From: Actinomadura harenae
GTDB lineage: Bacteria > Actinomycetota > Actinomycetes > Streptosporangiales > Streptosporangiaceae
Length of the DNA: 35,976 bases
Assembly (NCBI RefSeq): GCF_003696215.1
Contig: NZ_RFFG01000083.1
Coordinates: forward strand, 1 to 35,976
Direction: 5' to 3'
The position numbers and the translations under genes are program-made. The notes beneath the pieces were generated by a model that made no database searches, was not told the origin of the DNA, and worked only from the letters and a program-made list of their open reading frames with translations. Shown here one piece after another: positions 1 through 7,179 of this stretch (positions are counted from its first letter, which is position 1; each line of letters opens with the position of its first letter).

Positions 1-147
1 GTCCGCGCCGCCAAGATCGCCAAGGACCGCGGCATCGGCGGCCCCATCCTGTCGGCCAGCTCCTACTTCATGAAGTCCCCGCCGGAGCAGTACTCCGACG
101 ACGACGCCCGCGACGCCGTCGAGGCCTATATCGAGGGAGACCTCTGA
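1..147 (+). CDS. ino1: Inositol-3-phosphate synthase, C-terminal end (partial)
   Basis: The first frame is open from the window edge to a TGA at 145-147 and encodes the last 48 residues of a protein. The segment AKIAKDRGIGGPILSASSYF followed by MKSPPEQYSDDDA matches, from memory, the end of actinobacterial myo-inositol-1-phosphate synthase, the NAD-dependent enzyme that converts glucose 6-phosphate to inositol 3-phosphate for phosphatidylinositol and mycothiol. The start lies outside the window. The gene converges on the biosynthetic unit to its right and is separated from it by a strong hairpin, so it may be a housekeeping gene marking the cluster border. A cluster role is possible because other inositol-type genes occur nearby. 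The identification is fairly secure for so short a piece. Confidence 0.8.
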   Translation, partial: VRAAKIAKDRGIGGPILSASSYFMKSPPEQYSDDDARDAVEAYIEGDL

Positions 148-159
148 GCGGCACGGCGC

Positions 160-190
160 AAGCCGCCGAGGCCCGGGGGCCCGGCGGCTT
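160..190. terminator. Bidirectional hairpin terminator between convergent genes
   Basis: AAGCCGCCG at 160-168 pairs perfectly with CGGCGGCTT at 182-190. Inside it GGCCC (170-174) pairs with GGGCC (177-181), leaving one bulged A at 169 and a two-base loop. It lies in the 57 bp between two convergent stop codons (147 and 205). There is no long T run, which is common for actinomycete terminators. Confidence 0.7.
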
Positions 191-204
191 CACCATGTCC
201 GGCG

Positions 205-825
205 TCAGTGCACCGTGAGGGCGCAGGGCTGCGTCCCTGAGAGGGCGACGGCCGCGCCGAAGCCGTGGGGAACCGGGACGTCCCTCACCAGCCAGGGGCC
301 GGGCAGCGCGCCCGAGGGGTCGTGGACGGTCTCCCCGTCGACCAGCAGCGGCAGCCCCTGGACGAGCCGCCCGCCCGCCGCCTTCACGCAGGCCTCCTTG
401 CGGCTCCACAGGCGGGTGAACTGCCCGGCCGCCACGAGAGCGCGTTCCGGGGCGGGGAAGAAGCGCGCCGCGAACGCGCCGGCGTCGAAGGCGGGTTCGG
501 CCTCGACGTCCACCCCGATGGAACGTCCGGCGGCCACGCCGAGCAGGGCCCGGTCCCCCGAATGGGACAGGCTGAACGACACGTCGGGGCGGCCGGCGAT
601 CGCGGGCTTGCCGTGCGGCCCCCTGGTCCAGCGCAGGCAGCGCGGCGGGACGGACAGGTACGAGCCCAGCACACGTCGCGTGACGCCGTGGGCCACCGTG
701 TGGCGGCGGCGCCTCGCCGGGTCGTCGAAACCGTCCGCCCGCCGCAGTTCGTCGGGGTCGAGGAGGGCGCGCAGGAGGAGCACCTCCCGGACGGGGACGT
801 CCAGCGAGACGCTCCACACGTGCAC
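205..825 (-). CDS. Sfp-type 4'-phosphopantetheinyl transferase
   Basis: This 206-residue protein transfers the phosphopantetheine arm of coenzyme A to the conserved serine of carrier proteins. It shows the family motifs in order: a substrate-binding FSLSHSGD, the metal-binding GVDVE, and WSRKEACVKA. The length is normal for Sfp-type enzymes. It is the last gene of the long minus-strand unit and begins within a few bases of the stop of the upstream acyl-CoA dehydrogenase gene. I chose the GTG at 825. A TTG at 831 overlapping that stop and a GTG at 819 are alternatives. Its natural partners are the two discrete carrier proteins of this locus (3323-3574 and 13231-13497), which must be converted to the holo form. 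A presumed terminator hairpin follows at 160-190. Confidence 0.92.
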   Translation of the reverse strand: MHVWSVSLDVPVREVLLLRALLDPDELRRADGFDDPARRRRHTVAHGVTRRVLGSYLSVPPRCLRWTRGPHGKPAIAGRPDVSFSLSHSGDRALLGVAAGRSIGVDVEAEPAFDAGAFAARFFPAPERALVAAGQFTRLWSRKEACVKAAGGRLVQGLPLLVDGETVHDPSGALPGPWLVRDVPVPHGFGAAVALSGTQPCALTVH

Positions 826-827
826 GC

Positions 828-1994
828 TCAATGGACGCCCAGCCGGTTCTGGGAGAGCCCCTGGAAGACGGTGAGGTTCTGGATGTTGCTCGTGCCCTCC
901 ATGAACTCCACGCCCCGCGCGTCCCGCGCGTACTTGTCCAGCAGCGGGTGTTCCCAGCGCGCGCCGGGGCCGAAGTAGTCGGGCATCGCCAGGGTGACGT
1001 CCTCGGCGAGCCGCGCCGCCCGCGCCTTCGCCATGGACGCCAGGTACCCCAGCATCGGGTCGTTCTCGTCCATCGCCACGCCGGCCCTGCGCACCAGCTG
1101 CCGGACCCCGGCGATGCGCCGGGAGACCCGGTCGAGCTCGTCCCGCTCCCAGGAGGTGAGGTCGCTCCGGTGCTCCAGGACGTAGTCCAGCGCGCCCCTG
1201 GCGATCCCCACGCCGAGCGCGGCGACGCCCGGACGGAGCCGGTTGAACCCCTGCACCGCCCCGGCCAGCCCGCGCCGCGTCGCCGACAGGTGCCGGCCGA
1301 GGACCCGCTCGGCGGGCACCTCCAGGTCGGTGAAGACCACCTCGCTGACCTGGTTGCCCTTGAGGCCGACGGTCGGGAACGGCTCGGCCCTGAAGCCGGG
1401 GGCCGCGGTGTCCACGAGGACCGAGACGATCCCGAGCGGTCCCGGGCGCACCCGGGCGAAGACCATGCCGACCGCGGCCCGGGCCGCGTTGCCGATGAAC
1501 CGCTTGGTCCCGTTCAGCAGCAGCGGTCCGCCCTCGGGGCCCGCCGGGGTCAGCGTGGACTCCAGGGCGGGCGCGTCCGAGCCCCGGTCGGGCTCGGTCA
1601 GCGCGAAGAACGACCAGGTCGGCCGCTCCAGCAGCCGGCCGTAGAACCAGCGTTTCTGCTCCTCGTCGCCGAGCAGCGCCACGAAGATCCCCGACAGGGA
1701 CGATCCCGGCGCGGCGAGCAGCATCCCGGTGTCGCAGGCGGCGAACTCCTCGACGAACGTCACCCGTTCGAGCCCGCCCATGCCGTCGAACAGGTGACCG
1801 TCCAGGACGATCGGGTCCGGGTTGTGGGCGGCGGGGACGGCCGCCCGCGCCAGGAACGCGAGGCCGGGCCTGTCGAGGAGGCCGTGGACGAGCTCGGGGT
1901 CCCGTTCGAGGTCCAGCGCGAGGGGCCGCAGGTCCCGCGCCCACTCGCGGGCGTGGCCCTGGAGCACGGTGAGCCGCTCATCGAGCTCGATCAT
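828..1994 (-). CDS. Acyl-CoA dehydrogenase family flavoprotein
   Basis: This 388-residue protein is a full-length acyl-CoA dehydrogenase: helical N-terminal domain, beta middle domain around ALTEPDRGSD (about 131-140) and NGTKRFIGNA (161-170), and helical C-terminal domain. The C-terminal FMEGTSNIQ keeps Glu366 at the position of the catalytic base of medium-chain acyl-CoA dehydrogenase, so it can be expected to remove two hydrogens from an acyl thioester using FAD. The neighbours suggest the substrate is tethered to a carrier protein rather than to CoA; that is inference. Its start overlaps the preceding half-size dehydrogenase by 17 bp, so the two may form a complex. It is the second to last gene of the unit. 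Confidence 0.9.
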   Translation of the reverse strand: MIELDERLTVLQGHAREWARDLRPLALDLERDPELVHGLLDRPGLAFLARAAVPAAHNPDPIVLDGHLFDGMGGLERVTFVEEFAACDTGMLLAAPGSSLSGIFVALLGDEEQKRWFYGRLLERPTWSFFALTEPDRGSDAPALESTLTPAGPEGGPLLLNGTKRFIGNAARAAVGMVFARVRPGPLGIVSVLVDTAAPGFRAEPFPTVGLKGNQVSEVVFTDLEVPAERVLGRHLSATRRGLAGAVQGFNRLRPGVAALGVGIARGALDYVLEHRSDLTSWERDELDRVSRRIAGVRQLVRRAGVAMDENDPMLGYLASMAKARAARLAEDVTLAMPDYFGPGARWEHPLLDKYARDARGVEFMEGTSNIQNLTVFQGLSQNRLGVH

Positions 1995-2529
1995 GCCGGT
2001 CCTCCTGGTAGAAGTCCGCGAGCAGCTCGGACGCGTGGGCCGCCTGGCCCGGGCCGTCGGCGCGGAAGCCGCTGCCGCCCAGCAGGCGGAGCAGGGCGCG
2101 GTCGGCGCGGGTGATCTGGCGGTGCGGGTCGTCCAGCCGGTCCGGGGCGCGTCCGGCCAGCAGGGTCGACAGCTCCACCTGCTCGGTGACGGCCTCGGCC
2201 AGCTGGCCCTTGACCATCTGCTGGAGCAGGAGCGGGGTGCCGCCCGTGGTGCGCGCGCCGAGATAGGCCATGGTGCGGTCCAGCAGCCACTCCGAGACGC
2301 CGAGCCGCAGCCAGAGCAGTCCGAGCGTCCACTCCCTGGGGGCGGACGGCGCGGACGGGTCCCTCACCACGCTCAGGCCGACGCCCTGGAGTTCGAGGTG
2401 GGCGGGTCTGCCGACCACCAGCGCGTGACCGGCGGGGCCGTGCCGGACCCCGTCCTCGTGCAGCAGTTCGAGCGCCGCGACCAGGCCCTCCTCACGGGCG
2501 GTCCGGCGGATCCCGGGGTACCCGCTCAT
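1978..2529 (-). CDS. Half-size acyl-CoA dehydrogenase-like helical protein
   Basis: This 183-residue protein resembles only the C-terminal helical part of an acyl-CoA dehydrogenase, with segments such as LGLLWLRLGVSEWLLDRT, QQMVKGQLAEAV and ADRALLRLLGGSGF. It lacks the flavin-binding middle-domain motifs and has no visible YEGT-type catalytic glutamate. The ATG at 2529 overlaps the preceding stop by 4 bp, and its end overlaps the next dehydrogenase start by 17 bp. That coupling suggests it is a partner subunit of the full dehydrogenase at 828-1994, in the manner of heteromeric dehydrogenases; this is inference. It could also be a degenerate, non-catalytic scaffold. Family assignment is moderate and function is unknown. 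Confidence 0.7.
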   Translation of the reverse strand: MSGYPGIRRTAREEGLVAALELLHEDGVRHGPAGHALVVGRPAHLELQGVGLSVVRDPSAPSAPREWTLGLLWLRLGVSEWLLDRTMAYLGARTTGGTPLLLQQMVKGQLAEAVTEQVELSTLLAGRAPDRLDDPHRQITRADRALLRLLGGSGFRADGPGQAAHASELLADFYQEDRHDRAR

Positions 2530-3326
2530 TCGACCTCCACGGTGCACAGGCTCAGATAGCGCAGGACGGGGTCGTACTCGGCGATCACCACGCGGCGTCC
2601 CCGCCAGTCGGGGAGCGCCTCGGCGAGGGTCTGCCAGACCCCGGTGCAGGGCTGCCCGGACGGGGCGAACCGCACCTCGGCGGCGTCCTCCGTGACGTCC
2701 TCGGGGACGTGTCCGCGCAGGCCGTTCCCCGCGATGAGGCAGTGGTCCCCGGCCGGGATCAGCGATGCCAGGTCGCCGGGCGCGACGTCGGTGCGGCGCT
2801 CGACGGTGAAGCCGTTCGCGACGCCCGACGGCCCGAACACCAGGGCGACCCCGCAGTCCACGTCGGGTCGCTGCTCCGGGCCCAGCGGCAGGTCGTACCA
2901 GAGGCGGCTCTGGTCCAGGACCATGAGGATCGCGCGCTCCGGCCGGTACCCCTGGACGATCCGGAGCGCCGTGAACGGGCCGGCCGATCCCTGGTCCGTG
3001 ACGCCGAGCGGCAGCGGCGCGCCGGGCACCAGCTCGGTCAGGACCGACGTCGGCGACCGCAGCACGTCCGCGTCGGGCGCGCTGCCGGCGATCGCGACCA
3101 CGTCCACCGGACGGTCCGGCAGGTCCAGCCGCGGCACCAGGTCCTCGACCATCTCGGCGTAACTGGTCCGGACGGTCTCGGTGAGCAGCCCCGCCCGCGG
3201 CTCCACTCCCCAGAGCGCGCCGAGGTCGTGGACGTAGTCGCGCAGCAGCGGGCTGTCGGTCTCCGACAGGTAGGCGCGGCCCTCTCCGTACACGTGCCGG
3301 ACGATCCGCTCCAGCCGCATCGTCAC
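2526..3326 (-). CDS. Degenerate ketosynthase/thiolase-fold protein
   Basis: This 266-residue protein has the feel of a shortened KASIII or thiolase fold. The stretch LGVTDQGSAGPFTALRIV (107-124) aligns with the nucleophile elbow of ketosynthases but has Ser114 where the active cysteine normally sits. The end, VVIAEYDPVLRYLSL, resembles the final strands of a thiolase fold. I see no clear equivalents of the catalytic His and Asn. KASIII proteins are usually about 330 residues. The GTG start at 3326 overlaps the ACP stop (GTGA); an ATG at 3320 is an alternative. It may be a partner for the complete KASIII at 6247-7179, or an acyltransferase using serine as DpsC of daunorubicin biosynthesis does. 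Function is unassigned. Confidence 0.65.
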   Translation of the reverse strand: MTMRLERIVRHVYGEGRAYLSETDSPLLRDYVHDLGALWGVEPRAGLLTETVRTSYAEMVEDLVPRLDLPDRPVDVVAIAGSAPDADVLRSPTSVLTELVPGAPLPLGVTDQGSAGPFTALRIVQGYRPERAILMVLDQSRLWYDLPLGPEQRPDVDCGVALVFGPSGVANGFTVERRTDVAPGDLASLIPAGDHCLIAGNGLRGHVPEDVTEDAAEVRFAPSGQPCTGVWQTLAEALPDWRGRRVVIAEYDPVLRYLSLCTVEVE

Positions 3327-3574
3327 CCCTGCTCGGTGGCGAAGTCGGCGAGGGTGCCCACGGTCTCGAAGTGGCGCTGCTCCAGGGAGTCGGTGTCGAA
3401 CTCCAGGTCGAGCTCGTCCTCCAGGCGCATCAGCACCTCCAGGACGCTGGTGGAGTCCAGGCCGAGGTCGTCGAAGAGCCGGGTGTGCTCGCCGATCGTG
3501 GCCTGGTCGCGCCTCAGCACCGCGGCCAGCGCCTCGGACACGGCGAAGACGATCTTCTCGCGGTCGGTGGTCAT
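3323..3574 (-). CDS. Acyl carrier protein (ACP1)
   Basis: This 83-residue protein has the four-helix carrier-protein pattern and the phosphopantetheine site GLDSTSVLEV, with Ser41 as the attachment residue. It follows the PLP decarboxylase gene by 13 bp and overlaps the ketosynthase-like gene by 4 bp. In butirosin biosynthesis the carrier BtrI sits with an ATP-grasp ligase (BtrJ) and a PLP decarboxylase (BtrK), and the same trio is adjacent here. ACP1 is therefore the likely carrier on which an amino acid is loaded and decarboxylated. That role is inferred from position; the carrier identity is secure. Confidence 0.92.
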   Translation of the reverse strand: MTTDREKIVFAVSEALAAVLRRDQATIGEHTRLFDDLGLDSTSVLEVLMRLEDELDLEFDTDSLEQRHFETVGTLADFATEQG

Positions 3575-3587
3575 GCCGGTCTCCTTC

Positions 3588-4850
3588 TCAGGGGGTCGGG
3601 TTCTGCGGGCGGAGCAGGTCGGCGGGGGTGTCGGGCGCCCTCACCAGGAAGGGCTTGCCGTCCTTCACCAGCACCTCGGCGGGGGCGCCGTGGCTGAGGA
3701 ACAGGACGGGCGAGGCGGTCGGCCCGTAGGCCCCGGACCGCAGGACGCCGAGCAGGTCGCCGGGGCGGACGGGGGGCAGCAGGACGCCCTTGCCGATCGT
3801 GTCGTTGGGCGTGCACAGCGGCCCGGTGACGTACCAGCGCTCGGTGGGCTCCTCGTCGATCCGGCTCAGGGAGCGCATGGGGAAGTTCCGCTTGATGACC
3901 GAGCCGATCCCGACGGCGGCCATGTGGTGGTTGGTGCCGCCGTCGGCCACGGCGAAGTTGTCGCCCATCGAGGTCTTCACGTAGCGGACGCGGACCACGT
4001 ACGTGCCCGCCTTGGCCGTCAGGTAGCGGCCGAGCTCCAGGATGATCCGGGTGCCGGGGTGGCGGTCCGCGAACGCCGCGACCACCGGGTTGAGCCGGTC
4101 GGTGAGGGCCTCGTGGTCGAGGTCGCCCTCGTTGTCGAAGTAGGCGATGCCGAGGCCGCCGCCCACGTCCACGACCTCCAGCGGGAAGCCGAGGGCGGCC
4201 GACAGCCGCTCGGCCATCTCCAGGATCCTGGACGTGTTCGCCACGATGACGTCCTCGCTGAGGAACCTGGTCCCCAGGTAGGCGTGGACGCCCATCAGCC
4301 GCACGTTCGGGAACTCCCCCGCGAGGCCGGGCCGGGCCAGCAGCTGCTCCTCGTCGATGCCGAACTGCCGGGGCCTGCCGCCCATCGTCAGCCCCGAGCC
4401 CTTGACCTCGAAGGCGGGGTTGACCCGCAGGGTGACGTCCGCGGGGCGGCCCCTGGCCGCGCACAGTCCGTCGATCAGTTCCAGTTCGCCGAAGGACTCG
4501 CAGACGATGGTGTAGACGTCGTGGTCCAGGCAGGCCTGGAGCTCCGCGCGGCTCTTGCCGGGGCCCAGGAAGATGATGTCGCCCGGCGCCACCCCGGCCT
4601 CCAGGGCCGTCAGGAGCTCCGTCATCGACGACACCTCCGCCCGCGCGCCGAAGGAGTGCAGCAGCGAGCAGACGGCGAGGTTCGGGTTGGACTTGAGGGA
4701 GAAGAAGATCTCCATGCGGGGGTGGAGCCGGTCGCGCAGGTTGCCGAACTGGCTCTCCAGGACGTCGCCGTCGTACACGTAGAAGGGGGTGCCGAACCGT
4801 TCGGCCAGCTCGGAGACGGGGATCCCCTGGACCTCGAACTCGACGCTCAC
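3588..4850 (-). CDS. PLP-dependent fold-III decarboxylase, BtrK/VinO-like
   Basis: This 420-residue protein belongs to the diaminopimelate/ornithine decarboxylase fold-III family. It shows the PLP lysine in FFSLKSNPN (Lys53), the glycine-rich VVDVGGGLGIAY (227-237), ELGR (272-275, EPGR in most relatives), the catalytic cysteine region GPLCTPNDTIG (Cys346) and SGAYG (Tyr375). In the known enzymes BtrK (butirosin) and VinO (vicenistatin), relatives decarboxylate an amino acid held on a carrier protein. The ATP-grasp gene directly upstream (GTGA overlap at 4847-4850) and ACP1 directly downstream support that role. The GTG at 4850 is chosen because of the overlap. The amino acid substrate cannot be read from the sequence; glutamate or another dicarboxylic amino acid is a guess from precedent. 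Confidence 0.9.
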   Translation of the reverse strand: MSVEFEVQGIPVSELAERFGTPFYVYDGDVLESQFGNLRDRLHPRMEIFFSLKSNPNLAVCSLLHSFGARAEVSSMTELLTALEAGVAPGDIIFLGPGKSRAELQACLDHDVYTIVCESFGELELIDGLCAARGRPADVTLRVNPAFEVKGSGLTMGGRPRQFGIDEEQLLARPGLAGEFPNVRLMGVHAYLGTRFLSEDVIVANTSRILEMAERLSAALGFPLEVVDVGGGLGIAYFDNEGDLDHEALTDRLNPVVAAFADRHPGTRIILELGRYLTAKAGTYVVRVRYVKTSMGDNFAVADGGTNHHMAAVGIGSVIKRNFPMRSLSRIDEEPTERWYVTGPLCTPNDTIGKGVLLPPVRPGDLLGVLRSGAYGPTASPVLFLSHGAPAEVLVKDGKPFLVRAPDTPADLLRPQNPTP

Positions 4851-6238
4851 GACGTGCTCCTCTCGCTCTCCTCGGCCAGGCGCCCGGCGATCCGCCGGTC
4901 CAGGTCGTCCAGCCGGTGCCGGTCGCCTGCGATGAGGAGGCCGTACAGGCGCCCCTCCACCGGATGGGCGCCCTCGGCGGGCCCGGCCGCGTTCACGGTC
5001 GCGAAGTTGTTGACGATCAACCCCTCGCCCCCTCCCTGTGACGGCCCCTCGCCCTTCACGAACAGGAGGCCGTCGAGGAGGCGGCGCAGGTCGGCGTAGG
5101 GCAGGGGCCGGCCGAGCCGCAGCGGGTACTGCCGGGCGAGGGCGACCTGCCCCGGCCCGAGGAAGAGCTCCTGGAGCCGAAGCTGGTAGGTGGACATGTT
5201 GCTGCGGGCGTTGATCTCGACGACGGGGTAGATCCCGCCGTCCGGGTCCACCATGGCGTCGACGCCGACCACCCCGTGGAACCCGTCGGCGCCCAGCCGC
5301 TCGCCCAGGACCTGCGCGGCCTTGCGCAGCTCGGCGACCTGCGTCTCGTCCAGCCGCGCCGGGATGCGGTGGCCCTTGTGGACCCCGTCCTCGGTCAGGG
5401 CCTCCTTGACGAAGTCGAAGCGCACCTCGCCCGACCGGGCGATCGTGAACTGGTAGTTCAGGTCGGCCTTCTTGGCCACCCACTCCTCCAGGAGCAGCGC
5501 GACCCGGTCCTCCTCGTGCTTGAAGGCGCGGCGCCGGACCATGCCGGCGAGCCGGTCGAGGCGCTGCTCGTCCCGGACCACGAGGATGCCCTTGCCCGAG
5601 ACGCCGAACGCGTCCTTGGCGACCACGGTCCGGCCGGACGCGAGCAGGCCCTTGGCCTGCGCGGCGACCGCCTCGAACTCCCCGACCGTCTCGGCGACCC
5701 AGCCCTCGGCCTGGCGCAGCCCGGTGTCGGCGGCGACCCTCCGGCTGTAGATCTTGCTGTTGACCGCCCGGCAGGTCGCGGCGTCCGGGCCGACCAGCGG
5801 CAGCCCGGTCCGCCGCGCGAGCTCCTCCTCCAGGTCCGAGGTGCCGTGCGTGAGCAGCCAGGCCCCCCGCGCGGCCAGGCCGGTGAGCTCCGCGACGAGC
5901 GCGGGGTCGTCCAGGACGTCCTGGGTGACGGTCCGCTGCGGGTCGTGCCGGGCCGCGCACAGGATCCGCGGGAGCCCGATCCCCAGCTCGGCCAGGTGGT
6001 CCAGGTACGCCGGGTCGGGCGCCTCCTTGAGCAGGACGTGGTCGTCCGGCCCGCCGAGGAGCAGGGTGAACTCCTCCATCCGGTTCACCAGGGCCGAGCT
6101 CGTGGAGAAGCCCATCTTCGGCAGGCCGGGCACGTCGCCCGCCCACCGCTCCTCGACCTCGAAGTTCCCGAGGAGGACGAGCGGGGTGCCGGGCGAGCCG
6201 GTCACGGCCGCCTTCAACCTGCGGAGAAAGTCCTGCAT
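4847..6238 (-). CDS. ATP-grasp ligase, BtrJ-like
   Basis: This 463-residue protein carries ATP-grasp signatures: TVVAKDAFGVSGKG (204-217; Lys208 and the glycine-rich loop), a nucleotide-binding acidic segment LLLEEWVAKKADLNYQ, GVDAM (325-329) and the Mg-binding EINARSNMSTYQ (341-352). Such enzymes activate a carboxylate as an acyl phosphate and join it to an amine or thiol. BtrJ, the closest precedent by context, ligates glutamate to the carrier protein BtrI. It stands 8 bp after the KASIII gene, has an AGGAG box before the ATG at 6238, and overlaps the decarboxylase start by 4 bp. The likely reaction is loading of ACP1 with an amino acid. Amide formation between intermediates is the alternative. 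Confidence 0.88.
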   Translation of the reverse strand: MQDFLRRLKAAVTGSPGTPLVLLGNFEVEERWAGDVPGLPKMGFSTSSALVNRMEEFTLLLGGPDDHVLLKEAPDPAYLDHLAELGIGLPRILCAARHDPQRTVTQDVLDDPALVAELTGLAARGAWLLTHGTSDLEEELARRTGLPLVGPDAATCRAVNSKIYSRRVAADTGLRQAEGWVAETVGEFEAVAAQAKGLLASGRTVVAKDAFGVSGKGILVVRDEQRLDRLAGMVRRRAFKHEEDRVALLLEEWVAKKADLNYQFTIARSGEVRFDFVKEALTEDGVHKGHRIPARLDETQVAELRKAAQVLGERLGADGFHGVVGVDAMVDPDGGIYPVVEINARSNMSTYQLRLQELFLGPGQVALARQYPLRLGRPLPYADLRRLLDGLLFVKGEGPSQGGGEGLIVNNFATVNAAGPAEGAHPVEGRLYGLLIAGDRHRLDDLDRRIAGRLAEESERSTS

Positions 6239-6246
6239 GGGAGCTC

Positions 6247-7179
6247 CTAGTGCTGGAATGCCATGGCCGAGAAGGTCGCCCCGAGGCCGACCGCGACCAT
6301 GAGGTAGCGGTCGCCCGGCTGGAGACGGCCGAGGTCGCGCGCGGACTGGTAGTTCAGGAACGGGTCGGCGCAGAAGCAGTGGCCGGTGACCGGGACGTTG
6401 TCGAGCAGGACCCGCTCCGGCGGGTAGCCGACCGCCTGGCAGAACCGGATCCAGGAGACCCGGTTGACGTTGTGCGGCAGGATCAGGTCGAGCTCGTCCA
6501 GGGTCAGCCCCGCCTGCTCCACCGCGCCGAGGACGACCTCGGCGAGCGCCTCCGGGTAGAGCCTCTGGAACTCGGCGGGCGCGTCGTCGGTCAGGGGAAG
6601 GAAGGCGTTGAACCGGCCGTGGGTGCGGGTGACGTAGCCGAGCACCCGGTCGCGGTCGCCGTCCTGCCGGACCAGGAAGGCGCTGGCGCCCTCCCCGTTG
6701 AGCGCGGTCCCGGGGACCGTCCGCGCCGCCGGGGTGAACGTCTTCTCGCCCGTGAGGACGAGGGCGAGCGCGTCCGGGTCCCCGTCGGCCTCGAGCAGCC
6801 GTCCGCAGAGGTCGATGGCGAGCAGGCCCGACGCGCAGGCGTGCTGGAACAGCGCGAACGCCTCGGCGTGCCGGAGCCCGAGCCGGTCGCGGACGTCGTG
6901 GACCGGGTTGACCGGGTAGGGGGCGACCGTCGGCATGGTCCTCGCCTGGACCACGTACCGGACGAGGTGCTCCCGGCCGCGGAGCGCGTCCAGCTTCCCC
7001 GCGGCGGCCAGCATCAGGTCCGTCCCCGTGCCCTCGGGTTCCCTGAGCACGTGCGACAGGCCGTAGAAGCGCCGGAACACCTTGATCTGCGTGTCGGTCA
7101 GCCCGAGGCCGTCCTGGAGGTCCGCGATCGGGACGCTCTCCGACGGGAGGTAGGTCGCGAGGCCGTCCAGGGCCGGCAT
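6247..7179 (-). CDS. KASIII-like condensing enzyme with altered triad
   Basis: This 310-residue protein has a KASIII layout: nucleophile elbow FQHACASGLLAIDL with Cys115, the histidine motif LPHNVNRVSW with His236, and the closing glycine-rich VGLGATFSAMAF. The third catalytic position, normally Asn in a GN(T/S) motif, reads VTGHCFCADPF, so His267 stands in place of Asn. Standard KASIII enzymes condense an acyl thioester with malonyl-ACP. Variants with altered triads (CerJ, PtmR) transfer acyl groups to oxygen or nitrogen. Between a FAAL and an ATP-grasp gene, it may join the fatty acyl chain to an ACP1-bound amine or make a carbon-carbon bond; this is inference. Its start overlaps the FAAL stop by 1 bp (TGATG). 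Confidence 0.85.
   Translation of the reverse strand: MPALDGLATYLPSESVPIADLQDGLGLTDTQIKVFRRFYGLSHVLREPEGTGTDLMLAAAGKLDALRGREHLVRYVVQARTMPTVAPYPVNPVHDVRDRLGLRHAEAFALFQHACASGLLAIDLCGRLLEADGDPDALALVLTGEKTFTPAARTVPGTALNGEGASAFLVRQDGDRDRVLGYVTRTHGRFNAFLPLTDDAPAEFQRLYPEALAEVVLGAVEQAGLTLDELDLILPHNVNRVSWIRFCQAVGYPPERVLLDNVPVTGHCFCADPFLNYQSARDLGRLQPGDRYLMVAVGLGATFSAMAFQH

Noticed and set aside
2709..5099. A long plus-strand open frame across the ketosynthase-like, ACP1 and decarboxylase genes
   Set aside because: It crosses three real genes on the other strand and has no recognisable motif.
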